The position numbers were made by a program, and so were the translations under genes. From the NCBI RefSeq assembly GCF_000974445.1, contig NZ_BBOJ01000009.1, positions 186,001-250,000 of the forward strand: a stretch of DNA of 64,000 nucleotides. Reading direction: 5' to 3'. The notes under the pieces are model-generated. The model ran no database searches. It saw nothing but the letters and a program-made list of their open reading frames with translations, and had not been told where the DNA came from. Below, in pieces: positions 1 to 7,577 of this stretch. The stretch comes from Lentzea aerocolonigenes. Its GTDB lineage: Bacteria; Actinomycetota; Actinomycetes; Mycobacteriales; Pseudonocardiaceae. The first letter of the stretch is position 1, and each line of letters begins with the position of its first letter.

Positions 1-1492
1 CCAGGAAGTCGGCGTTCTGTGCGCCGAGGCGGGCGTAGTCCGTGACGCACTGCTGGGTGTTCTGCTGCCAGTCGAAGCAGGACAGGTGCAATCCCGCGGC
101 GGTGTTCGGCGCGTACTTGTGCGCCATGTCGATCAGGCAGCGGGCGAGCCCGGCGGCGCTGTCCTCGTGCGATCCGCAGTCCGTCGGATTCGCTGCCTTG
201 ACCTGCGCGGCGATCTTGTGCGGGTCGCCGAGCGACCGGGCGAAGCCCCAGAAGTCGGGCTCGATGTCGATCATGTCGTGCGAGGTGCCGATCTTCTGGA
301 GGAAGAAGCGGTAGTCGTTCAGGTACCGGGTGAGCAGGTCGGCCCTGTTGATGGCCTTGACCTCACCCGGACCATCGCCCTCGCCCGCGAGATCGCCGAG
401 GTCGCGCAGCGAGTACCAGGTCCAGAGGAACTTCTGCGGGCGTGGGCTGCCCTTGTAGGTCGCCTGAGCTGCCTTGGAGTCCCGCCAGGTCACATACGTG
501 CCGGGCGCCGTGGTGCTGCCGTTCCAGCAGCCCCACCAGCTCGTCCACGCGTCCTGGCAGCGGGCCGCCGTGTAGTAGTCAGACGAGGGCGCGGGCTGGC
601 TGTGCACGTAGGCGTACTGCACGTCGAACGGCGCGGCGTTCGCCGAGGTGTCGTTCATCATCCCGCCGATGAGCACCTTGTTGCTGCCCATGAAACTCTT
701 CGCCGAGCTGCCGCCGGGGGCGACCGTGGTCGTCGGAGCCGCCGACGTCGGCTTGGTACCGCTCGGAGCCTGGCTCGCCGGAGCGCTGCTGCCCGGCGTG
801 GCAGTAGTGGTGGGCGCGGCGTTGGTGCTGGAGCTGCCCGCGTTCCCGGTGCCGCTGATGCTGCCGGCCGGGACGAGCTGCCACTGCTGGTTGGCGCCGT
901 TCCAGTCGTGGTACAGCGCGATGCGGCCCCCGTCGGCCTTGGAGCCGATCGGGACCTCGACGGCCTTGTCGTTGAAGCGGTTGATCAGACGCACGTAGCT
1001 GTCCGACGACTTCTTCAGGTGGAACTGCTGGTTGGCGCCGTTCAGATCCTTCCACTGCACCACCTGGGAGCCTTCGGCCTTCGACCAGCCGTAGTTGTCC
1101 AGCACCTTGCCGGAGTACCGGTTCTGCAGCCGGTAGTTCCCGTCACCCGCCTCGATGAACTTCCACTGCTGGTTCGCCCGGCCGGTGCGGCTCCACTGGA
1201 CCACCGGGGCGCCGTCGTACGCGGCGTAGCCGTAGTCGTCCAGCACCTGGCCGGTGCTGCGGTTGACCAGCAGGTACCAGAAGCTGCTGTCCACGGTTTC
1301 CGCCGAGGCCGTGCTGACCACGGCCACGGAGCTGCCCACGACCGCCAGGCCGACGGCCGCCCAGAAACCCCGACGCTGGTACAACCGACGACGGCGATGC
1401 GCCTGCGACCGCCTGAGAACAGCCGATGCGCGACTGCGGCGGGCGCGGCCGCCGTGTTCCGCCTCCGGGGGCGTGGATGGGCGGGGAAACAT
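1..1492 (-). CDS. Secreted ricin-type lectin protein with hydrolase-like C-terminal domain (3' end outside window)
   Basis: About 497 residues are visible; the gene runs off the left edge. A basic N-terminus leads into a hydrophobic stretch (FWAAVGLAVVGSSVAVVSTA, about residues 46-65) that fits a signal peptide or anchor. A ricin B-type lectin region of about 140 residues follows, with repeated NQQW motifs (ANQQWKF, ANQQFHL, ANQQWQL), and then a Ser/Thr/Ala/Pro linker. The remaining domain is rich in Trp, Cys and acidic residues and resembles a carbohydrate-active enzyme, but I cannot name its family. The ATG at 1492 has GGAGAG about 7 nt upstream. The frame stays open to an ATG at 1723, but that start has no ribosome site. 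Likely role: secreted polysaccharide binding and breakdown, inferred from the lectin repeats. Confidence 0.75.
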   Translation of the reverse strand, partial: MFPRPSTPPEAEHGGRARRSRASAVLRRSQAHRRRRLYQRRGFWAAVGLAVVGSSVAVVSTASAETVDSSFWYLLVNRSTGQVLDDYGYAAYDGAPVVQWSRTGRANQQWKFIEAGDGNYRLQNRYSGKVLDNYGWSKAEGSQVVQWKDLNGANQQFHLKKSSDSYVRLINRFNDKAVEVPIGSKADGGRIALYHDWNGANQQWQLVPAGSISGTGNAGSSSTNAAPTTTATPGSSAPASQAPSGTKPTSAAPTTTVAPGGSSAKSFMGSNKVLIGGMMNDTSANAAPFDVQYAYVHSQPAPSSDYYTAARCQDAWTSWWGCWNGSTTAPGTYVTWRDSKAAQATYKGSPRPQKFLWTWYSLRDLGDLAGEGDGPGEVKAINRADLLTRYLNDYRFFLQKIGTSHDMIDIEPDFWGFARSLGDPHKIAAQVKAANPTDCGSHEDSAAGLARCLIDMAHKYAPNTAAGLHLSCFDWQQNTQQCVTDYARLGAQNADFL

Positions 1493-1843
1493 GCCGATGC
1501 TCTCCTTCAACCGCTGCCTCTGCCGAGACCTCTGTCCGGACACCACCCAGTTGCCGCCGCCCCTCGCAAAGGTTGCCCCGGACCGCCAAGTTTTTTCGGG
1601 CACCGCGCGCCGGCCGGCCTGCTCGGCGTTCATCAGGATCTGCTCGGCGTCGGTCTGCCCCTGCGCGGTGAGTCGCTTGCCGAAGATCCGGCGGAAGCCG
1701 AGCTCCTCAGCGGCCCTCCACATCCCGTGCGCTGGTGAGCGATCTTCAGCTGACAGGAATACGCGCGAAGGCGAATGGTGCCGGCCTCTCGTCAAGCCGA
1801 CGCTCTTGGAGCGACAACGTTTCCAGAGACAGGAGGCAGGACG
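1493..1843. promoter_or_regulatory. Divergent intergenic region
   Basis: About 350 bp separate the divergently read lectin gene and the small secreted protein gene, so both promoters should lie here. I see no convincing palindrome or sigma-70-like box. The minus strand is open in the lectin frame back to 1723, so part of this stretch could be coding if a longer lectin form is made. Confidence 0.4.
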
Positions 1844-2398
1844 ATGTCGATCACACGCAGGAGGTTGGCCCATCCGCTCATCGGCGCTGCGGTCGCGACA
1901 GCGGTTCTCGGCCTGGCCGCGGCGCCGTCTGTTGGCGCACAACCGGTTGCCGCGACAGCGCAGGTCGTGCCGGGCGCGCAGGTCCCGCTGGGGTCGCGGT
2001 TCATCCCGCCCCACGTGCGAGGCGATCGCGAGTTCGCCGGCCACGGACCACAGGTCGTGCTGGACGCGACACTCGTGCTGATGCGGTCCCGCATCGACGT
2101 CAGGTTGCACATGCGGGCGACCGAGACGATGTCGGACTGGACGACGGTCGAAGGGACCAGGACGACGACGATCTACTACGCCCCGACGGGGTTGTGCGTC
2201 TCCGGCGTCAGCGTCGGAACGGTCAACAACAGCCACTACCGGGACACCGACCACGACGTCGACGTGCTGACTCCCGGCGGCACGAGCTTCGTCAGCAAGT
2301 ACGAGGTCGTCGGTGACACCAACGGATCCGAGGCGGGTACGCGCACCGGAGTCACGGTTTACACGAAGGCGTTCACGGTGCGACTGGTGCCTTGCTAG
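1844..2398 (+). CDS. Small secreted protein, unknown function
   Basis: 184 residues. The start is the ATG at 1844, with AGGAGG at 1831-1836, a good spacing. MSITRRR is followed by a hydrophobic core (LIGAAVATAVLGLAAAPSVGA), a typical Sec signal peptide with likely cleavage after VGA. The mature part is predicted to be mostly beta strand and keeps two cysteines (one in LCVSGVSV, one the final residue) that could pair outside the cell. I do not recognise the family. The last 4 bases overlap the end of the convergent LuxR gene, so the two 3' ends may interfere. Confidence 0.7.
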   Translation: MSITRRRLAHPLIGAAVATAVLGLAAAPSVGAQPVAATAQVVPGAQVPLGSRFIPPHVRGDREFAGHGPQVVLDATLVLMRSRIDVRLHMRATETMSDWTTVEGTRTTTIYYAPTGLCVSGVSVGTVNNSHYRDTDHDVDVLTPGGTSFVSKYEVVGDTNGSEAGTRTGVTVYTKAFTVRLVPC

Positions 2399-3159
2399 TA
2401 AGGGTCGACCACGCTCAGGTGTGGCATGACCATTGCCGCGGCCTCGGCCCGTGTGCGCGCTCCGGTGCGGTCGAAGATGTGCTCCAGGTGTTTGCGCACG
2501 GTGCTCACCGCGATGAACAACTCCCGTGCGATGGCCGCGTTGCTGCGGCCCTGCGCCGCCAGCTGCAGGACCTCGAGCTCCCGGCGGCTCAGCCGGGGCA
2601 CACCGTCGCGCCTGCGCTGGGCGTCGAGGAAGATCTCGTACAGGTGCGGTCGGAGCAGCTGAAGCACGAGGCGGTCGCGTTCGCTGAAGTCGGCGCCGCT
2701 GTCGCGGTCGAGGATGATCCGACGCGTTCGGCCTGGTTGGACCGGCAGCCTGGCCGACAGCCGGTGCATCTGGGGCGGGCCACCCATCTCGATCACGAAC
2801 GGAGTTCTGGCCAGCTCCGCCTGGGTGTAGAAGTCCGAGTACATGACGACGCTGTGGCGGTCGCCGGTGCGTTCCGGGTAGCCACACGGCAGGAAGTCCC
2901 GCCACAACGACCAGTACGGGTCGTCCGGGTCGACGCTGTCGCGCAGCAGGACGTGCTCACCGCACTCCGACCACTGTTCGACGAGGAAAGCCCCGTGCGG
3001 CGGGTCGAACTCGGTGAAACCAACGGAGTCGCATCGGATCAGGCGGCTCAACCCGTCGAGCGCCGCCCACGGCATCACACCGTCCGGATCGTCGCGCCTG
3101 CTCTCCTCCACGAACGTCACCAGCGCGCGGAGGTCGTGCTCGGACAGAAGCTCGGTCAT
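2395..3159 (-). CDS. LuxR-family transcriptional regulator
   Basis: 254 residues. The C-terminal fifth is a standard LuxR helix-turn-helix (LSRRELEVLQLAAQGRSN..., then VSTVRKHLEHIFDRTGARTR). The N-terminal part of about 180 residues has no receiver-domain aspartate pattern and looks like a GAF/PAS-type sensory region, so this is probably a single-component regulator rather than a two-component partner. The ATG at 3159 has GGAGGT about 6 nt upstream. It is transcribed away from the ABC permease gene, with about 80 bp between the two starts, so it may control that permease. The target is not evident from the sequence. Confidence 0.85.
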   Translation of the reverse strand: MTELLSEHDLRALVTFVEESRRDDPDGVMPWAALDGLSRLIRCDSVGFTEFDPPHGAFLVEQWSECGEHVLLRDSVDPDDPYWSLWRDFLPCGYPERTGDRHSVVMYSDFYTQAELARTPFVIEMGGPPQMHRLSARLPVQPGRTRRIILDRDSGADFSERDRLVLQLLRPHLYEIFLDAQRRRDGVPRLSRRELEVLQLAAQGRSNAAIARELFIAVSTVRKHLEHIFDRTGARTRAEAAAMVMPHLSVVDPY

Positions 3160-3240
3160 CACCCACCTCCCGCGCCGAACGACGCTACGCCGCGCGACAC
3201 CGCACCGGAATACGCTTGCAAGCGAATACAGGGACTCGTT

Positions 3241-4233
3241 GTGGTCATCTACCTGCTTTGCCGTCTGCTGCTGGCCGCGGTCACGTTGCTGGTCGGCAGT
3301 TTCCTGTCGTTCCTGTTCGTGGCGAGCGCGGGCAACCCGCTCGCGGAGGCACGGCTGCGCCCTGGTGTGACCGAGGCCCAGATCCGAGCACTGGAAACAG
3401 ACTTCGGCTTGGACAAACCGGTGCTGCAACGGTATTGGTCCTGGCTCACCGGGTTCGTCCACGGCGACTGGGGGCGCAGTCTCGCGCTGGGCAGCGCACG
3501 AGCGGACGTCCGGACAGCCGTTCTGGACGCGGTATCCATCACCGCTCGGCTGGTCACCGCCGCCGTTGTGCTCGCAGTGGTGTTGGGAGTGCTGGTGGGC
3601 GTGCTTTCGGCGCTCGCCCAGTACTCGATCGTCGACTACGCCGCGACCGGGCTGGCCTACGTGCTGATCTCCATCCCGGTCTTCTGCGTCGCGGTGATCA
3701 TCAAGGCCTGTGGGATCCAGTTGAACGACCTGCTCGAAACCCTCGGGCTGAGCAGGTGGCTCGTCACCGCGGGCCCGCCGGGGTACACCGATGGTCTGCT
3801 GGACCTTCTTTACCGGCACTCGGGGACGTTGGTGCTGCCGACGCTCAGCCTGATGGTGATCAGCTTCGCGGGGTACAGCCGGTTCCAGCGAGCGTCGATG
3901 CTGGAGGTTCTCGACTCCGACTACGTGCGCACGGCCAAGGCCAAAGGCATCTCGCAGGCGCGGGTCGTCATCAGGCACGCGCTGCGCAACGCGTTGATCC
4001 CCGTGGTGACGGCGTTCTCGATGGACTTCGGCGGCATCCTCGGCGGAGCGCTGGTCGTCGAGACGGTGTTCGGCTGGCCGGGCATGAGCCACCTGCTCGT
4101 GAGCTCGGTGCGGCAGTACGACCCGCACATGCTCATGGGCTGGCTCGTGGTGGCCTCGACCATGACCGTCCTGTTCAACCTGGCCACCGATCTGATCTAC
4201 AGCGTGCTCGACCCGCGGATCCGCGCCCGCTAG
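3241..4233 (+). CDS. ABC transporter permease, DppB/OppB-like
   Basis: 330 residues with about six membrane segments. It has the DppB architecture: a first helix, an extracytoplasmic segment (LRPGVTEAQIRALETDFGLD...), the core permease domain, and the EAA-type loop seen here as SDYVRTAKAKGISQARVVIR, followed by HALRNALIPVVTAF. Such proteins form half of the channel of dipeptide/oligopeptide or nickel importers. The GTG at 3241 is the most natural start, though its ribosome site is weak. No DppC partner, ATPase or binding protein is present on either side, which is unusual. The gene may be an orphan or the remnant of an operon broken near the hairpin at 4323. Confidence 0.8.
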   Translation: MVIYLLCRLLLAAVTLLVGSFLSFLFVASAGNPLAEARLRPGVTEAQIRALETDFGLDKPVLQRYWSWLTGFVHGDWGRSLALGSARADVRTAVLDAVSITARLVTAAVVLAVVLGVLVGVLSALAQYSIVDYAATGLAYVLISIPVFCVAVIIKACGIQLNDLLETLGLSRWLVTAGPPGYTDGLLDLLYRHSGTLVLPTLSLMVISFAGYSRFQRASMLEVLDSDYVRTAKAKGISQARVVIRHALRNALIPVVTAFSMDFGGILGGALVVETVFGWPGMSHLLVSSVRQYDPHMLMGWLVVASTMTVLFNLATDLIYSVLDPRIRAR

Positions 4234-4322
4234 GTTCCTCGCAGTGGAAGAGGCCGATGGGACTGGCTGGTCGAATGTGTTCTGGAGCCCGTGCTCCCGA
4301 TTTGCTCCCCAACGCATCGCAA

Positions 4323-4374
4323 ACGGCCCGCCGACGAAATCATCGACAGGCCGTCTGACCAGGTAAAACACACT
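4323..4374. repeat. Degenerate hairpin resembling the island attachment flanks
   Basis: This roughly 52-bp segment is close to 90 percent identical to 50763-50817, the hairpin and AAAACACACT block next to the right tRNA-Val scar. Here the left arm has three C substitutions that break the perfect pairing, and the tRNA part itself is absent to its right. It sits between the convergent permease and nirD genes, so it may also act as a terminator. I read it as an old copy of the tRNA-Val downstream region; that history is inferred. Confidence 0.5.
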
Positions 4375-4422
4375 GCGGCGTCGGGTACCTCTGGATTGCG
4401 AGATCGCCCGCCGGGCCGGTGC

Positions 4423-4740
4423 TCACGGTTGTGGCACGGACACGATGATGTTGCCGTTGTCGTCGAGGTGTGCGGGGTACGTGCGGATCGCTGGTTGGCC
4501 GGTGGCCGAGCAGCCCGTGGCGAGGTCGAAGGTGTGGTTGTGCAGCGGGCAGATGACGACGGTGTCGTCGATCAGGCCGTCGGCCAGTGGGCCGCCCGCG
4601 TGCGGGCAGGTTGCCTGGACGGCGCGGATCCGGCCGTCCCGCAACCGGAACACCGCGATCTGCTGACCGGCGACGACGTGTGCGCGGCCTTCGCCCACCG
4701 GGATGTCGTCGGCCCGGGCCACCGGGTGCTCCGCGCTCAT
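4423..4740 (-). CDS. nirD: Nitrite reductase (NADH) small subunit, Rieske type
   Basis: 105 residues, the usual NirD size. The Rieske-like [2Fe-2S] pattern is complete: CPHAGGPLADG and, after a spacer, CPLHNHTFD (C-x-H and C-x2-H pairs). NirD is the small subunit of the cytoplasmic NADH-dependent siroheme nitrite reductase that makes ammonium. The ATG overlaps the nirB stop in an ATGA junction, so the two genes are translationally coupled. It is the last gene of the nas/nir operon. Confidence 0.9.
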   Translation of the reverse strand: MSAEHPVARADDIPVGEGRAHVVAGQQIAVFRLRDGRIRAVQATCPHAGGPLADGLIDDTVVICPLHNHTFDLATGCSATGQPAIRTYPAHLDDNGNIIVSVPQP

Positions 4741-7205
4741 CGCACCGGCACCCGGGGCAGGACGATCAGCGGGAGCGCGGTGCGGAACTGACCGGGGGTG
4801 ACGGGGTTCTCCCCTTCCAGCCACGGATCCCGGTAGGCCGCCACGGAGGCCTGCATCGCCGCGTCCAGCCGGGCCGCGATGCCTTCGCTGTCCGACACCA
4901 CGACGGCACGGACGTGGTCGATGCCGACGCGGGGGACGAAGGCGTAGGTCCGTTCCAGCCACCGGGCGTTCTCCCGGTAGTACTGCAGGAACCGCCCGGT
5001 GATGGTCATGACCTCGTCCGGACTGTCCACTGTGGTCAGCAGGTCGCCCTTGCGGACGTGCGCGCCCGCCGCGCCGCCGACGTAGATCTCCCAGCGGCCG
5101 CCCTCGACGGCGACCACCCCCAGGTCCTTGACCAGTGCCTCCGAGCAGTTGCGCGGACAGCCGGCGACGGCGAGCTTCAGCTTGCCAGGGCTCTCCAGCC
5201 CCTTGAACCGTTCCTCGATGGCGATCCCCAGCGCGGTGGAGTCACCGAGACCGTACCGGCAGAAGTCGGAGCCGACACAGGTCTTCACGGTGCGGAAGCT
5301 CTTGCCGTAGGCGTGGCCGGACGGCATGCCGAGATCGGCCCACACCTTCGGCAGGTTCTCCTTGCGCACGCCGAGCAGGTCGATGCGCTGACCACCGGTG
5401 AGCTTCACCAGCGGCACCTCGTAGCGCTCGGCGACCTCGGCGATCCGGCGGAGCTCGCCAGGGGTGGTCACCCCGCCCTTGATCTGCGGCACGACGGAGA
5501 ACGTGCCGTCCTTCTGAATGTTCGCGTGCACCCGGTCGTTGACGAAGCGGGCGTCCCGCTCGTCGACGAACTCCGCGCCCCACATCATGCGCAGCAACGA
5601 GGTCAGCGCCATCTTGCTCGCGGCGTCCGGCCGCCCGTCGCGGGCGAGCTCGGCGAACACCGCGGAGACCGAGCGCAGCCCCCGCGACCGGATCTCGGCC
5701 ATGAGTTCCGGTTTGTCCATCGGGATGCACGGCACGTACCAGTTCGCCGCGGGATCATCCTCGATCTTCCCGCCCGCGGCCCATTCGACGATGTCGGCGA
5801 CCAGGCCCTTGCACGAGCCGCAGCCCTTGCCCGCCCTGGTGGCGTTCATGACCCCGGACAGCGTGCGTTCCCCCGCCCGCACGCGGGCGACGAGATCGGC
5901 CTTGCTCACTCCGTTGCAGTTGCAGACCTGGGCGTCGTCGTCCAGTTCGGCCGCGCCGACTGACGGAGCCGGTGTGCCGATGTCGAACAGGAGCTGGATG
6001 CGTTCCTCCGGCAGGGGCAGCCCGCGGTCGAAGGCCTGCATGAGAAAGGCGACCTTGCTCACGTCACCCAGCAGGGTCGCCCCGACGAGCCGGTCGTCGC
6101 GGATTATCACGGTCTTGTACACGCCGTGCCTCGGCTCGGAGAACTGCACGAACTCGTCGTCCTCGCGCTCGGGCTGCTTGAGACCCATGGTCGCCACGTC
6201 GATCCCGGCGACCTTGAGCTTCGTCGCCGTCCGCGAGCCGTGGTAGGCCGACTGCGGGTTGTGCCCGGTGACGTGCTCGGCGAGCACCACGGCCTGCTCC
6301 CACAGCGGCGCGACCAGGCCGTAGACCTCGCCGCGGTGTTGTGCGCATTCCCCGACCGCGTAGATGTCGTCGTCGTCGACCGAGCGCAGCTGGTCGTCGA
6401 CGACGATTCCCCGTTCGACCGTGAGTCCGGAGACGATGCCGAGCCCGACGTTGGGGCGGATTCCCGCGGTGACGACGACCATGTCGCAGTCGATGCTGGA
6501 CCCGTCGGCGAAGGTCACTCCCGTCACGATGTCCTCGTGCCGGATGGCGGTCAGCCGCTGTCCGGTGTGGACGGTGATGCCGAGCTTGTCCACCGAGCGG
6601 CGGAGCACGTGCCCGGCCTGGGTGTCGAGTTGCTGGTTCATCAGCAGCGGCGCGGACTGGACGACGTGCACCTCGAGTTCGAGCACGCGCAGGCCGTGTG
6701 CGGCCTCCAGGCCGAGCAGACCGCCGCCGATCACCACGGCTCGCCGGTGCTCGCGGGCGTGGTGAACCATCGCCGCGCAGTCGTCGAGCGTGCGGAAGCC
6801 GAACACTCCTGGAGTGAGTGTCTTGTCATCGCGCCACATTCCCTCGACGGGCGGGTAGAACGGCCGGCTGCCGGTCGCGATGATCAGCTTGTCGTACGGC
6901 GTGATCGAGCCGTCGTCGGCCAGCACCAGCTTGGCGAACCGGTCGATCCGCACGACGCGGACCCCGGCGTGCAACGTGATCCCGTTGTCCCGGTACCACT
7001 CCACGGGGTTGAGGAAGATCTCGTCCGCGTCGTCGGTGCCGGCGAGCAAGCCGGACAACAGGATGCGGTTGTAGTTGCCGTACGGTTCGTCCCCGAACAT
7101 GGTGATCGAGAACATCCGGTCACCGCCGCGGTGGAGAATCTCCTCCACCGCCCTGGCACCGGCCATGCCGTTGCCCACCACCACGAGCCGCTGCGGGTTC
7201 GTCAC
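4737..7205 (-). CDS. nirB: Nitrite reductase (NADH) large subunit
   Basis: 822 residues, close to the family norm. In order: an FAD/NAD(P)H pyridine-nucleotide oxidoreductase part starting VVVGNGMAGARAVEEIL; a second nucleotide-binding motif VIGGGLLGLEAAHGL; a BFD-like [2Fe-2S] domain (CNCNGVSKADL, then GKGCGSCKGL); and ferredoxin-like and siroheme/4Fe-4S halves. The siroheme cysteines are visible as CVGSDFC (C-x5-C) and AGCPRNC (C-x3-C). It reduces nitrite to ammonium with NADH and NirD in the cytosol. The GTG start at 7205 has GAGGAGGA about 5 nt upstream. It lies 10 bp after the small unknown gene and overlaps nirD by 4 bp. Confidence 0.95.
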   Translation of the reverse strand: MTNPQRLVVVGNGMAGARAVEEILHRGGDRMFSITMFGDEPYGNYNRILLSGLLAGTDDADEIFLNPVEWYRDNGITLHAGVRVVRIDRFAKLVLADDGSITPYDKLIIATGSRPFYPPVEGMWRDDKTLTPGVFGFRTLDDCAAMVHHAREHRRAVVIGGGLLGLEAAHGLRVLELEVHVVQSAPLLMNQQLDTQAGHVLRRSVDKLGITVHTGQRLTAIRHEDIVTGVTFADGSSIDCDMVVVTAGIRPNVGLGIVSGLTVERGIVVDDQLRSVDDDDIYAVGECAQHRGEVYGLVAPLWEQAVVLAEHVTGHNPQSAYHGSRTATKLKVAGIDVATMGLKQPEREDDEFVQFSEPRHGVYKTVIIRDDRLVGATLLGDVSKVAFLMQAFDRGLPLPEERIQLLFDIGTPAPSVGAAELDDDAQVCNCNGVSKADLVARVRAGERTLSGVMNATRAGKGCGSCKGLVADIVEWAAGGKIEDDPAANWYVPCIPMDKPELMAEIRSRGLRSVSAVFAELARDGRPDAASKMALTSLLRMMWGAEFVDERDARFVNDRVHANIQKDGTFSVVPQIKGGVTTPGELRRIAEVAERYEVPLVKLTGGQRIDLLGVRKENLPKVWADLGMPSGHAYGKSFRTVKTCVGSDFCRYGLGDSTALGIAIEERFKGLESPGKLKLAVAGCPRNCSEALVKDLGVVAVEGGRWEIYVGGAAGAHVRKGDLLTTVDSPDEVMTITGRFLQYYRENARWLERTYAFVPRVGIDHVRAVVVSDSEGIAARLDAAMQASVAAYRDPWLEGENPVTPGQFRTALPLIVLPRVPVR

Positions 7206-7215
7206 GGCTTCCTCC

Positions 7216-7563
7216 TCAGATCTCGACCATGCCGAAATCGACCACCAGCGTTCCGGTCACGCCTTCGGGTGCGGCCACGTGGAGCTCGACCCGGGTGTCG
7301 CTGAGCAGATCCTCGACGACCCGCAGCGCGACGTGCGTGGACTCCCTCGCCCCGATGGGGAAGTAGCGCATGGGCTGCCCGTCGCGCATGAGCACCACGC
7401 ACACCAGCTCCGCAGTGCTGTTCCCACCCCGGAAGTACAGCGGCTGCGCGGTGAACCCCAGTGGGACCACATAGGTCAGCGCCGGATCGAGCAGGAACGG
7501 TTTCTCCAGCCCCTGACCTTGGAAGGCGTAGACGCCCTGCAGGAATCGTGGCGTGGTTTGCAC
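7216..7563 (-). CDS. Conserved small protein of the nitrate assimilation operon, unknown function
   Basis: 115 residues, starting at a GTG with GAGGAG 9 nt upstream. No signal peptide, membrane segment, cysteine cluster or known motif is evident. The sequence looks like a compact beta-rich soluble protein (LTYVVPLGFTAQPLYFRGG, later VTGTLVVDFGMVEI). It is locked between nasC (14-bp gap) and nirB (10-bp gap) on the same strand, so it must be co-transcribed. A small accessory role in nitrate reductase or nitrite reductase assembly, or as a subunit, is plausible from position alone. A comparable small gene is reported in some actinomycete nas operons, but I cannot confirm identity. Confidence 0.75.
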   Translation of the reverse strand: MQTTPRFLQGVYAFQGQGLEKPFLLDPALTYVVPLGFTAQPLYFRGGNSTAELVCVVLMRDGQPMRYFPIGARESTHVALRVVEDLLSDTRVELHVAAPEGVTGTLVVDFGMVEI

Positions 7564-7577
7564 TTGGAGAGCTCCTC

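Noticed and set aside
2392-3240. An N-terminal extension of the ABC permease back to 2392
   Set aside because: This part is antisense to the LuxR gene and reads as low-complexity sequence; the membrane protein begins naturally at GTG 3241.
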